In this document: positions 16,226 through 24,157 of the stretch, one piece after another
How positions within the stretch are numbered: position 1 is the first letter of the stretch
Layout: every line of letters starts with the position of its first letter
Source of the DNA: Isachenkonia alkalipeptolytica
Lineage (GTDB): Bacteria; Bacillota; Clostridia; Peptostreptococcales; T1SED10-28
NCBI RefSeq assembly: GCF_009910325.1
Contig: NZ_SUMG01000002.1
Location: 248,001 to 312,000 of the forward strand
Reading direction: 5' to 3'
Length of the DNA: 64,000 nt
Program-made: the position numbers and the translations under genes
Notes under the pieces: model-generated
The model's input: only the letters and a program-made list of their open reading frames with translations
What the model was told of the DNA's origin: nothing
The model's database searches: none

Positions 16226-17260
16226 TCACCGCTTGTCCTTGCCGGGATTTTTCCGGCGCTTATAAAGACTGTCCAGGTTCATTATACCATGGAAGGGCTT
16301 ACCTTCCAACAGCACCTTCCCCAGAAGATATAAGGCGCTGACCAGAAAAACAAACCAGAAAGTGACAAAGCGCAGCACAATGGCCAGGGTGATTCCCGAG
16401 GATACTCCGACACCCAGGGGCGCCACAAAGAACACCATGCTCCCTTCAAAGGAACCCAGACCTCCGGGAAGCAGGGGCAGCATTCCTACCATATAAGTAA
16501 GGTAGGTTACCACGGCAATTTCAATAAAGCTTAAGGAAATCCCTAAAAATACCACCACCAGGTACGCCTTCAAGGCGAAAAACGACCAGATAAATAGAGC
16601 CAGGAGAAACTGAAAGACCATGGCTTTTTTCCGGGCCAAAATTTTTCGAAAGTTTTTTTCGAAGTTTATCAAGGCTCCCACCAGTTTATCCCGCCGCTTT
16701 TCGTTTAAGGGGAGCTTTTCGAGAAAACCGTATTCCTTTTTCGGCCAGAAAATAAGACTGAGAATTCCTACAAAAATTAGCAGCAGCAGTCCAAAAGTTC
16801 CCATCAGCAGCCGACTTTGGTCCACTTCTGCTCCCAGGCGAAGGATAAACCAGGTCATGGTAAAGACGTTAATCGATAGAAAGGCTAAAAAGCTGATGGT
16901 TTTCTGCAACGCAACTAAAGCTGAACTCTCCCCTAAGGGAATGTCCAGCTCCTTGGTTAACAGGTATATTTTCGTGGCTTCTCCTCCTGCTTTTACCGAG
17001 GGAGTAACGCTCTCCACAAAGGTTCCGCTCATATAAACGGTGAAAATTTTGCGAAGGGCCACGGGTAAATCAAAAAGATTGGCCAACGTGAACAGCTGAA
17101 CGCTGTTTAAAAAGATGGTGATCAGCTGCAGGGCACAGAGAAAAATGATCTGTCCGAGGGAAATGTTTTCCAGATGACGAAGAATCTCATTGGTATCAGC
17201 AAACCGGACGATAAGCCCGATCAAGAGAATCCCGACAAATAACAGGATGGCCTTTTTCAT
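16226..17260 (-). CDS. LPG-synthase-TM / flippase-like integral membrane protein (UPF0104)
   Basis: A 344-residue protein starting at ATG 17260 (GAAGGAAG site upstream; longer in-frame starts run deeper into the preceding gene). About eight TM segments; the family motif ESVTPSVKAGGEATK lies near residue 80 and PLLPGGLGSFEG near residue 265, both typical of the lysylphosphatidylglycerol synthase/flippase TM domain (PF03706). The catalytic C-terminal aminoacyl-transfer domain of MprF is absent, so it is a stand-alone lipid-translocase-like protein. It overlaps the nicotianamine-synthase-like gene by 65 nt and is the last gene of the Fur-boxed feo operon, an unexpected partner for iron uptake. 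Confidence 0.82.
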   Translation of the reverse strand: MKKAILLFVGILLIGLIVRFADTNEILRHLENISLGQIIFLCALQLITIFLNSVQLFTLANLFDLPVALRKIFTVYMSGTFVESVTPSVKAGGEATKIYLLTKELDIPLGESSALVALQKTISFLAFLSINVFTMTWFILRLGAEVDQSRLLMGTFGLLLLIFVGILSLIFWPKKEYGFLEKLPLNEKRRDKLVGALINFEKNFRKILARKKAMVFQFLLALFIWSFFALKAYLVVVFLGISLSFIEIAVVTYLTYMVGMLPLLPGGLGSFEGSMVFFVAPLGVGVSSGITLAIVLRFVTFWFVFLVSALYLLGKVLLEGKPFHGIMNLDSLYKRRKNPGKDKR

Positions 17261-17825
17261 CAACACCACTTCCTTCGTTTTTAATAAACAGTAAACTGGC
17301 CTCCATGGTGGGGCTTCCCTGCATGGCTTGAACATTGGTGTAACACCGGGAGTCCCTGGGAGCACTTTCATAAAATGCCTGGAGTCCGTGGGCGGGACAG
17401 CGGGTTACCACCCGGGTGTTGGGCGCCGCTTTTCCCAGGGCGTTCTCTAAAATATCCCGATGGGGACAGGCCTGCAGGGCCACCAGAATGACCGAATATT
17501 TTCGGGTGTCGATGGTCTTCCCGTCGGCTTCAAATACCTTTACCGACTCCTCAAGACCCAATAAGCCGGTAAGCTTTTTCGCCAATTTCACCGCACAGCG
17601 GTCCTTATCAATCACATCGATCTTTGCCCCGGTGTATTGATGAATCCGGTAAGCCGTGCTGGGTATGGCTCCGCCCCCGATAAAAAGCACATGATCCTCG
17701 GACTTGATCTGGGCTAAATTGATTTCCTCTTTTACGATGTTATTGTAGTAATTCATACATAGCTTAGCCATTCTTGGAAAGTGACATAGGGTTTTTTCTA
17801 AACATCGGGTAAATTTCGGAATCAT
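17196..17825 (-). CDS. Nicotianamine synthase-like SAM-dependent enzyme
   Basis: About 209 residues. The start is chosen at ATG 17825, 7 nt after AAAGGAG. The sequence VLFIGGGAIPSTAYRIHQYTG near residue 50 followed by IDVIDKD is the SAM-binding Rossmann motif in the form used by nicotianamine synthases and the staphylopine enzyme CntL (GSGxLPxT-like), not the standard methyltransferase form. These enzymes transfer the aminobutyrate moiety of SAM to make metal chelators. It lies 48 nt or more downstream of feoB, inside a Fur-boxed operon, which supports a metal role. It is shorter than plant or archaeal NAS, and its tail overlaps the next gene. Substrate and product are not known. Confidence 0.7.
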   Translation of the reverse strand: MIPKFTRCLEKTLCHFPRMAKLCMNYYNNIVKEEINLAQIKSEDHVLFIGGGAIPSTAYRIHQYTGAKIDVIDKDRCAVKLAKKLTGLLGLEESVKVFEADGKTIDTRKYSVILVALQACPHRDILENALGKAAPNTRVVTRCPAHGLQAFYESAPRDSRCYTNVQAMQGSPTMEASLLFIKNEGSGVDEKGHPVICRDSLDRAYRPVC

Positions 17826-17921
17826 AACCATGCTCCTTTTTTTGATTATTTTTACGGGAAATTCTACGAACACTTGCTATATTGAAAGTATTATTCCTAT
17901 AACGTTTATTTTTACATCCCT

Positions 17922-19697
17922 CTACAAAATACCGCTGATAAAACGAACGGTTTGATTGATTACGCCGCCGATGAGAAAGGCGCCGATTAAGGTGGTGGCC
18001 GCAATGGCCAGTCCGGTCTTTAACTTGAACTCTTTAATGAGTATGGCCAGCACCGATAAACAGGGCAGATAGAACAGTGCCACGGTGGCACCGGTGAAAA
18101 TCTGCAGACTGCTGAGGCTCATATCCAACAGCGGCAGTACCGCCAGCTCCCGTCGAACAATCCCAAGCATCAGGGCAAGCCCCGCTTCGCCCGGAAGTCC
18201 CAGCCATCCTGTCACCACAGGACTTAAGAAGTCACTGATCCCGTGGATCAGGCCGGTTTCTGCGATGATGGCCGCAAAGAGAATTCCCAGGGCCATGGGG
18301 ATTTGGGCTTCCACCAGGTAATGTTTCACCCGTATTTTAATCTTTTGTAGCACGGTTTTCACATCGGGCTTTAACAGATTGGGAATTTCCAACAGCATGG
18401 GATCCACTTTCCCCGGAAGCATCCGGTTAAGCACCGCCCCCCCCAGAATCATGGCCAGAATCGAGAGTCCGTATACCCCTACCAGCATCCAGGGGGATTC
18501 GTCTCCCAGTAATACAAAGAAGGCTGCGGTTTGGGCCGTACAGGGTACCGCTAAGGAAACCAGACTTGCAACAATCACCCGTTCCTTATGGGTGGTTGCA
18601 GCTTTAGAGCCTAAGATCGCCGGTATAGCGCATCCGTAACCCATAATAAAAGGAACAATGCTTCCCCCTTGCACCCCGATTTTTCTAAGGGCGCCGTCCA
18701 TCAGCACACCGATTCTCGGTAAATATCCGCTGTCTTCCAAGGTGGACAGGGCAATATAAAACAGGGTGATATAGGGAAGGACTAAGGCAAAGGGCCATTC
18801 AATTATCTTAATCAGCACCCCATAATCTCCCACTAATACGTTGTAAACCACGGTTCCCTCGGTAATAAATCCTCCGATAAATGCCGTCATCGCCGGCTCA
18901 TAAATATTATACACGAAGGGAAGCAACAAGGCTCCCCGAATGGCTTTTCCGCCCCCGACCACAAAGCCCAGGACCAATGCCAATACCAGAATCGCCAAGG
19001 GGATTCCCGGCCAGGGCTGCATCGACGCGTAGCCCAGTTTTTCCGTCAAGGAAGGTTCTCTTTCCTCCAGGGTCTGGACCTTTTCTACAATACGACCGAT
19101 TTCCTTCCAACGGGTTTCCTCTTCTTCCACCAGTTCTTTTTCCGCGGTGTAACATACTTCCTTTTGTCGTTTTTCCACGTTTCCCATGGCGGATAAAAGG
19201 TCCCGCAGCCCCACATTCCGCACCGCAATCGTAGGGATCACCGGAGCCTCCAGTTCTTCCTCTAAGGCCTGGGCATCAATGATCACCCCTTGTTGCTCGG
19301 CGACATCCACCAGATTTAAGACAAAGATCATGGGGATATCGAATTTTTTCAATTGTAGGGCAAAATTTAAGTTCCGCTCTAAATTTGTGGCGTCCAGGAC
19401 ACAGATGATGGCATCGGCCCCTTCCTTGACAAAATTAACGGCTACTTCTTCGGCTTCAGAAGTAGCCTCAAGGCCGTAGGTTCCCGGAACGTCAATTAGT
19501 ATGCCGTCTTGTTTTAAGTCTCGAACTTTTCCTTTGGTGTAGCCCACCGTGGTTCCCGTATAGTTTGCGGCGAGCACCTCTACCCCCGTAAGTTTGGAAA
19601 ACACCACGCTTTTTCCTACATTGGGATTTCCCATCAGTAAGAACTTCAGCGTGTCTTTGCCTACCTCGACTTCGGGGCTCTTGTTATGACAATCCAC
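17922..19697 (-). CDS. feoB: Ferrous iron transport protein B
   Basis: A 591-residue Fe(II) permease with an N-terminal G domain: G1 GNPNVGKS near residue 25, switch ANYTGTTVGYTKG, G3 DVPGTY near 70 and G4-like NLVD near 129. The membrane part carries the two gate motifs IMGYGCAIPAI and SLAVPCTAQTAAF plus about eight TM segments. It is shorter than E. coli FeoB (about 770), lacking a long C-terminal cytosolic tail. It directly follows feoA with no gap. Expected regulation: repression by Fur with iron through the box at 20037-20055. Confidence 0.95.
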   Translation of the reverse strand: MDCHNKSPEVEVGKDTLKFLLMGNPNVGKSVVFSKLTGVEVLAANYTGTTVGYTKGKVRDLKQDGILIDVPGTYGLEATSEAEEVAVNFVKEGADAIICVLDATNLERNLNFALQLKKFDIPMIFVLNLVDVAEQQGVIIDAQALEEELEAPVIPTIAVRNVGLRDLLSAMGNVEKRQKEVCYTAEKELVEEEETRWKEIGRIVEKVQTLEEREPSLTEKLGYASMQPWPGIPLAILVLALVLGFVVGGGKAIRGALLLPFVYNIYEPAMTAFIGGFITEGTVVYNVLVGDYGVLIKIIEWPFALVLPYITLFYIALSTLEDSGYLPRIGVLMDGALRKIGVQGGSIVPFIMGYGCAIPAILGSKAATTHKERVIVASLVSLAVPCTAQTAAFFVLLGDESPWMLVGVYGLSILAMILGGAVLNRMLPGKVDPMLLEIPNLLKPDVKTVLQKIKIRVKHYLVEAQIPMALGILFAAIIAETGLIHGISDFLSPVVTGWLGLPGEAGLALMLGIVRRELAVLPLLDMSLSSLQIFTGATVALFYLPCLSVLAILIKEFKLKTGLAIAATTLIGAFLIGGVINQTVRFISGIL

Positions 19698-19913
19698 TTA
19701 GTTGACCTCCCTCACCTGAATCTCTTGTGCGATATCCCGGGCGATGGCTACGCATCTTCTACCCACCTGTACAATGACCGGTCCTCCCATAGGCTGTTTG
19801 GACTTGATCGCCACATTGATTCCCTCTCGAAGCCCCAGGGACTTCAGCAGTCCTAATTGGGGCAGGTTTTCAATAATACATCGGTGTTCTTTTTCAATCG
19901 CATACAGTGACAT
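19698..19913 (-). CDS. feoA: Ferrous iron transport protein A
   Basis: A 71-residue SH3-like cytosolic protein needed for FeoB activity. It shows the FeoA pattern of a loop with LPQLGLLKSLGLREGINV, then a GPVIVQVGRRCVAIARDIAQEI C-terminal strand set. The stop codon immediately precedes the ATG of feoB. It is the first gene after the Fur box and promoter. Confidence 0.93.
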   Translation of the reverse strand: MSLYAIEKEHRCIIENLPQLGLLKSLGLREGINVAIKSKQPMGGPVIVQVGRRCVAIARDIAQEIQVREVN

Positions 19914-20036
19914 CGTCTCATCTCCTTATGAAAGTCTGTTGGTATTTATAACGGATTCATGAGCAACTCAATTTTCCATCAGTATTCGGTATTCGGTTTT
20001 CACTAATCTGTGTACCGTTTCTATTGTTAAAGTGTT

Positions 20037-20055
20037 GATAATAATTTTCATTATC
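20037..20055 (-). promoter_or_regulatory. Fur box
   Basis: GATAATAATTTTCATTATC, matching the 19-bp Fur consensus GATAATGATAATCATTATC at 16 positions, with perfect GATAAT / ATTATC outer arms. It lies just downstream of the -10 element of the feo promoter, covering the expected transcription start, a repressing position. Confidence 0.85.
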
Positions 20056-20064
20056 TTTGTATAA

Positions 20065-20094
20065 AGAATATCACAGATCTTTCAATGAAGTCAA
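20065..20094 (-). promoter_or_regulatory. Promoter of the feoA-feoB operon
   Basis: TTGACT (20089-20094 on the complement), 18-nt spacer, TATTCT (20065-20070). It sits between the gatB stop codon and the Fur box; no terminator separates gatB from it, so read-through from the gat genes is possible. Confidence 0.7.
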
Positions 20095-20101
20095 GAGTTT
20101 T

Positions 20102-21556
20102 TTAGTACTCTTTTTGTTGGAATTTCAATAATAGTTCTTGTTTAATGCTTTCTCGCAACTTCTCCGGGTCCACCCGTCCCCCGGTTCGCTCCATCCCTTT
20201 ACCCATAAGGAACTTCATCGCCTTATCCGGCTTTTTTTGATAGTCCTTTAACAATTCCGGGTATTGGGTGGACAGCTGATCTACAAGCTCCGCCACAATT
20301 TTTTGAATCTCCTCGGGATCAGTGATTTTCCCAAGATTTCGATTCTTTAGAATTCTTTCCGGATCCTCCCCGGTTATCAAGATTTCCTTTAAGACTTTTT
20401 CTCCGATTTTTTTCGGCACCTTCCCCTCTTCGATCAGTGTCATCAACTTTCCGAAATCCTTCGGTTTTAAGGCGAGATCTTTAAAACCTTCCAGCCCCTT
20501 CGGCATTTCTGACAGTAATTGAGTCATAATCCAGTTGCTGATCCGTTTAGGAGCATAGCAAACCAATAGGGCCTGTTCAAAAAAATCCGCCACATAAGGA
20601 TTTTTTGCAAGAATTCCCACATCGTAATCGGGAAGATCGTACTGCTTTTTAAAACGGACTCTTTTCTGTTGAGGCAGTTCCGGCATACGCCCGGCGGTGT
20701 TACGAATTTTTCGCTGGGATAATTGAAGGGGAAGAATTTCCGGTTCGATAAAGTACTGATACTCCAGGGAGTCCTCTTTTTTCCGAAGGGTCTTGGTTTC
20801 CTCTCTTTTCTGATCCCATCCCCGGGTCTCTTTTGTAAGCTCCCGGTTTTTTCCCAGGGCCTTCCTTAATCGCTTCTGTTCGTACAGCCCGGCTTTTACC
20901 GCCCCTTTGAAGGAGTTTAGATTTTTCACTTCCATTACCGGGGTTTTAGTCCCCCGTTTCTGATCTATTACATTAATGTTTAAATCACAGCGAAGGGACC
21001 CCTCCTCCATTTTCAAGTCGGAGATTTCCAAAAAAGCCAGGAGATTTTTCAACTCTTCAAGAAACTCTAATAGTTCCACTTCATTGGATAGATCCGGTGC
21101 CGTTACAATTTCAATCAAGGGTACCCCGCTACGATTATAATCGATATCCGTATCATCGCTCCGGTGCATCATTTTTCCCGTATCCTCTTCAATATGAATC
21201 CGCTCAATCCCTACGGTTTTCTTTGCCTTTTCCAAATACAGTTTTCCCTTTATCCCTAAGGGTTTTGTGGCTTGGGTGATCTGATATCCTTTAGGAAGAT
21301 CGGGATAAAAATAGTGTTTTCGATCCATATGAGTGTTTCGTTGAACCTCGCAGTTTAGAGCAAGTGCGGCTTTCAGAGCATAATCCACTACCTTTTTATT
21401 CAGTCTGGGCAAGGCTCCCGGATATCCCAAACAGGTGGGACAGATATATTCATTAGGATTTTTCGAAGCTTGATTTTTGCAACCGCAAAAAATTTTGGTT
21501 TCCGTATTAAGCTCCACATGTATTTCCAGTCCGATTACCGTTTCCGCTTTTATCAT
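20102..21556 (-). CDS. gatB: Aspartyl/glutamyl-tRNA amidotransferase subunit B
   Basis: A 484-residue tRNA-binding and kinase subunit of the GatCAB amidotransferase, which converts Glu-tRNA(Gln) and/or Asp-tRNA(Asn) to the amidated forms. Signatures: GLEIHVELNTETKIFCGC near residue 9 and CPTCLGYPGALP near 39 (zinc cysteines C-C-C-C all present), DRKHYFYPDLPKGYQI near 82, and a C-terminal YqeY-like helical domain. Normal length. The ATG follows the gatA stop with 1 nt between. Last of gatC-gatA-gatB. Confidence 0.97.
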   Translation of the reverse strand: MIKAETVIGLEIHVELNTETKIFCGCKNQASKNPNEYICPTCLGYPGALPRLNKKVVDYALKAALALNCEVQRNTHMDRKHYFYPDLPKGYQITQATKPLGIKGKLYLEKAKKTVGIERIHIEEDTGKMMHRSDDTDIDYNRSGVPLIEIVTAPDLSNEVELLEFLEELKNLLAFLEISDLKMEEGSLRCDLNINVIDQKRGTKTPVMEVKNLNSFKGAVKAGLYEQKRLRKALGKNRELTKETRGWDQKREETKTLRKKEDSLEYQYFIEPEILPLQLSQRKIRNTAGRMPELPQQKRVRFKKQYDLPDYDVGILAKNPYVADFFEQALLVCYAPKRISNWIMTQLLSEMPKGLEGFKDLALKPKDFGKLMTLIEEGKVPKKIGEKVLKEILITGEDPERILKNRNLGKITDPEEIQKIVAELVDQLSTQYPELLKDYQKKPDKAMKFLMGKGMERTGGRVDPEKLRESIKQELLLKFQQKEY

Positions 21557-21557
21557 T

Positions 21558-23069
21558 TCACCGATTCCCCTTCTGTTGATTTGGACTTAAGACCTGCTCA
21601 AGACCTAAAGCTCCCTTAAGAAGCACCGTTTCATCAAAGTAATTTCCGATCAGCTGTCCTCCCACCGGCAGGTTCCCCGGCTCCTGACAGGGCACGGAAA
21701 TCGCCGGCAATCCCGTAAGGCTTACGGGAACCGTTAATTCATCCAGTCGCTGCATATCCAAGGGGCTTTTGCTTTTTTTTCCGAGTTTAAAGGCTGTGGT
21801 ATGGGTCGTGGGCGTGAAAAGAAAATCCGCTTGTTGAAACCCCTGTTGAAAATCCTCTTGTAACAGTTTTTGCACCTTCTTTGCCCTGACAAGGGATTGT
21901 TTTTCCTTGCTTAAAATATAATTTCCCAAAATCAGCCGTCTTTTCACTTCTTCCCCAAAACCCTGTCCTCGGCTTTTTTCAATAACATCCTCAATGTTCT
22001 CACAGTTCGAAGCTCGATTACCGTAACCCACGCCGTCAAAACGGGCCAGATTCGATACCGCCTCCACCATACTTAGCACGTGATATGCCGAGAGTCCGTA
22101 TCCAAAATGAGGAATTGATAGAGAAATCAACTTTGCACCTTGACTTTTAAAGGCTTCCATCGCTGAGTCCAGGGCTTTTTCCACTTCCTTCTCCATGGAT
22201 ATTTCAAAAAACTCCTTCGGTATACCGATGGTAATCCCTTTTAACGGTTTTTCCTTTCGGGATTCCCGGTCTTTTGTAAAGGCTTGAAGCTCTTGATCAT
22301 AGGAAACCGGTTTTTTCCGAACCAAAGTATAGTCTTTGGAAAAGTCCGGCCCTTGAATCTCCTCCAGCACCCGGGCTATATCCCGGCTATTATTGGCTAG
22401 AATTCCGATTTGGTCCATAGAGGGGGCAAAGGACACCAGTCCCAGCCTTGAAACAAGACCATAGGTCGGCTTCATTCCCAACACTCCGCAAAAGGCTGCG
22501 GGCTGACGAACCGACCCTCCTGTATCCGACCCTAAAGAGAAGTGCCCGAAGCCTGCAGCCACTGCCGCAGCCGATCCGCCGCTGGAACCACCCGCCACCC
22601 GTTTATAATCCCGGGGGTTTCTCGTTACCTTAAAGGCGGAATGCTCCGTAGAGGAACCCATGGCAAACTCATCCATATTGGTTTTCCCAAGGCTTACAGC
22701 CCCGGCCTCATTCAGCCCTAGGGTACACTCTCCGTCATAGGGAGCGATAAAGTTCTTAAGCATATTCGAAGCGCAGGTGCACCGCTGATTTTTCATCATA
22801 ATGTTATCCTTAATGGAATAAAGGGCCCCCTCTAAATTTCCGAGGGATGTGCCCTTTTGAAGTTTACGATCCAACCCCTGTGCTTTTTTTACAATTTCTT
22901 CCTCGCTAAGAGTGATAAAGGCACCGATCTTATGCTCTTTTTCTTTGATTGTATCCAAGGTATCCTTAAACAGTTCCTCTGCGCTGTATTTTTTACTTAC
23001 CAATTGATTTTGTATTTGCTCAATGGTTAATCCCTGATTATCCAATGTTTTACTCACCCTTTTCTGCAT
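21558..23069 (-). CDS. gatA: Aspartyl/glutamyl-tRNA amidotransferase subunit A
   Basis: The glutaminase subunit of GatCAB (about 495-503 residues), of the amidase-signature family. The Ser-cisSer-Lys triad is visible as SIKDNI (Lys), GGSSGGSAAAVAAG, and LGSDTGGSVRQPAAFCG. The ATG at 23069 has a weak ribosome site; a TTG at 23045 is preceded by AAAAGGGTG at good spacing and may be the true start, which would shorten the protein by eight residues. It forms an operon with gatC and gatB. Confidence 0.97.
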   Translation of the reverse strand: MQKRVSKTLDNQGLTIEQIQNQLVSKKYSAEELFKDTLDTIKEKEHKIGAFITLSEEEIVKKAQGLDRKLQKGTSLGNLEGALYSIKDNIMMKNQRCTCASNMLKNFIAPYDGECTLGLNEAGAVSLGKTNMDEFAMGSSTEHSAFKVTRNPRDYKRVAGGSSGGSAAAVAAGFGHFSLGSDTGGSVRQPAAFCGVLGMKPTYGLVSRLGLVSFAPSMDQIGILANNSRDIARVLEEIQGPDFSKDYTLVRKKPVSYDQELQAFTKDRESRKEKPLKGITIGIPKEFFEISMEKEVEKALDSAMEAFKSQGAKLISLSIPHFGYGLSAYHVLSMVEAVSNLARFDGVGYGNRASNCENIEDVIEKSRGQGFGEEVKRRLILGNYILSKEKQSLVRAKKVQKLLQEDFQQGFQQADFLFTPTTHTTAFKLGKKSKSPLDMQRLDELTVPVSLTGLPAISVPCQEPGNLPVGGQLIGNYFDETVLLKGALGLEQVLSPNQQKGNR

Positions 23070-23083
23070 AGACTCTTCACTGA

Positions 23084-23392
23084 TTATTTGATCACTTTCG
23101 GTACCGTCACAAAATTATGATTTCTCTTTGGAAAATTCTTTCTCATTAGCTCCTTTTGATCAAACTCTTCCACCCGGTCCTTTCGAAGGGGGGTTTTGTT
23201 TTTATGCATCCAGTACCCCTCTTCTATGGCTTCGTAGGTATTGGTAACTTCTATTCCTTCAAGCTTTGTTAAATAGCCGGAAAGTTCCTGTAGGTCTTCT
23301 TGCAGTTTACGGATTTCTTTATTCTTTAACCGCAGTCTGCTTTGGCGGCATAAGCGATTCAGTTCTTTTCTTTCAAAACGTTCCATCATCAC
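23084..23392 (-). CDS. gatC: Aspartyl/glutamyl-tRNA amidotransferase subunit C
   Basis: A roughly 100-residue helical clamp that stabilises the GatA-GatB interface. The N-terminal LCRQSRLRLKN and central LSGYLTKLEGIEV helices and the C-terminal LRKDRVEEFDQKELM match the GatC family. Three consecutive start codons (GTG, ATG, ATG) exist; the last ATG (23386) is 7 nt from AAGAAGG and most likely used. Confidence 0.92.
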   Translation of the reverse strand: MMMERFERKELNRLCRQSRLRLKNKEIRKLQEDLQELSGYLTKLEGIEVTNTYEAIEEGYWMHKNKTPLRKDRVEEFDQKELMRKNFPKRNHNFVTVPKVIK

Positions 23393-23455
23393 ACCTTCTT
23401 TAATATAAATATTTCATCCTTCTTTGTATAGCAATTTTACATCTTCATTGGTCTA

Positions 23456-24154
23456 TCACTCTATAACGTTCTTCCGTTGTCGTTTTTTCATAAACAAACC
23501 CAGCGCTCCGAGAAAAACCATGGTCCCCGCATAAATTCCCGTAATCATGTACGCGGTATTATAAAAGAAGGGCTGGGGCAGCATTTGGATCAAGGTATCG
23601 GTTTGGGGATTTAACAGCCATAGATCATTGTCGAAGAAAATCAAGTGGAAAATTACAAAATACCGTCCGAAATCCACATACATCAACAAAGCCAACACTC
23701 CGAAAAACAGAATATTCCCCAGCATGGTATAAAAAAGGAAATTCCAGATGTTTTTCTTCCAGTCCCGGTCCTTATAGATCATTAACACCATTAAGGCTGC
23801 AAAAGCCAGGGCTCCCAGGTTCCGAATATTTCTCCCCGCCACAAAGAGGTCCCGTACATCGATCATATGAAGAATCTCCCGCTCTCCATATACCGGGCGC
23901 AGCTCGTCACCGAAATAGGCTTCCGTCTCCAAGCGGTGGCGGTCATCCCCCCGAAGATACCGGTGCATATCCTCCACGGTATACTCCAGGTTATCCATGT
24001 CCATGCCCGTGACCTCCGGTACATCATAACGCTCAAATTGGGTAAGATAGTGATCCACATTAAAAGATACCAGCTCTGTTGCCGTCAATAGGAGGACCAC
24101 ACTTAATAGGATCCCCGCCAGGATATATAGTAACCGTTTCAGCCATCGATTCAT
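23456..24154 (-). CDS. TIGR01906 / DUF1461 integral membrane protein
   Basis: A 232-residue protein of unknown function with an N-terminal TM segment (about residues 8-28), an extracytoplasmic loop with YTVEDMHRYLRG, three more TM segments at about 110-128, 137-160 and 165-182, an FHLIFFDNDLWLLNPQTD signature typical of this family near 170-190, and a last TM near 205-222. It sits 3 nt after ligA, at the spot occupied by yerH in Bacillus. Confidence 0.85.
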   Translation of the reverse strand: MNRWLKRLLYILAGILLSVVLLLTATELVSFNVDHYLTQFERYDVPEVTGMDMDNLEYTVEDMHRYLRGDDRHRLETEAYFGDELRPVYGEREILHMIDVRDLFVAGRNIRNLGALAFAALMVLMIYKDRDWKKNIWNFLFYTMLGNILFFGVLALLMYVDFGRYFVIFHLIFFDNDLWLLNPQTDTLIQMLPQPFFYNTAYMITGIYAGTMVFLGALGLFMKKRQRKNVIE

Positions 24155-24157
24155 CGT

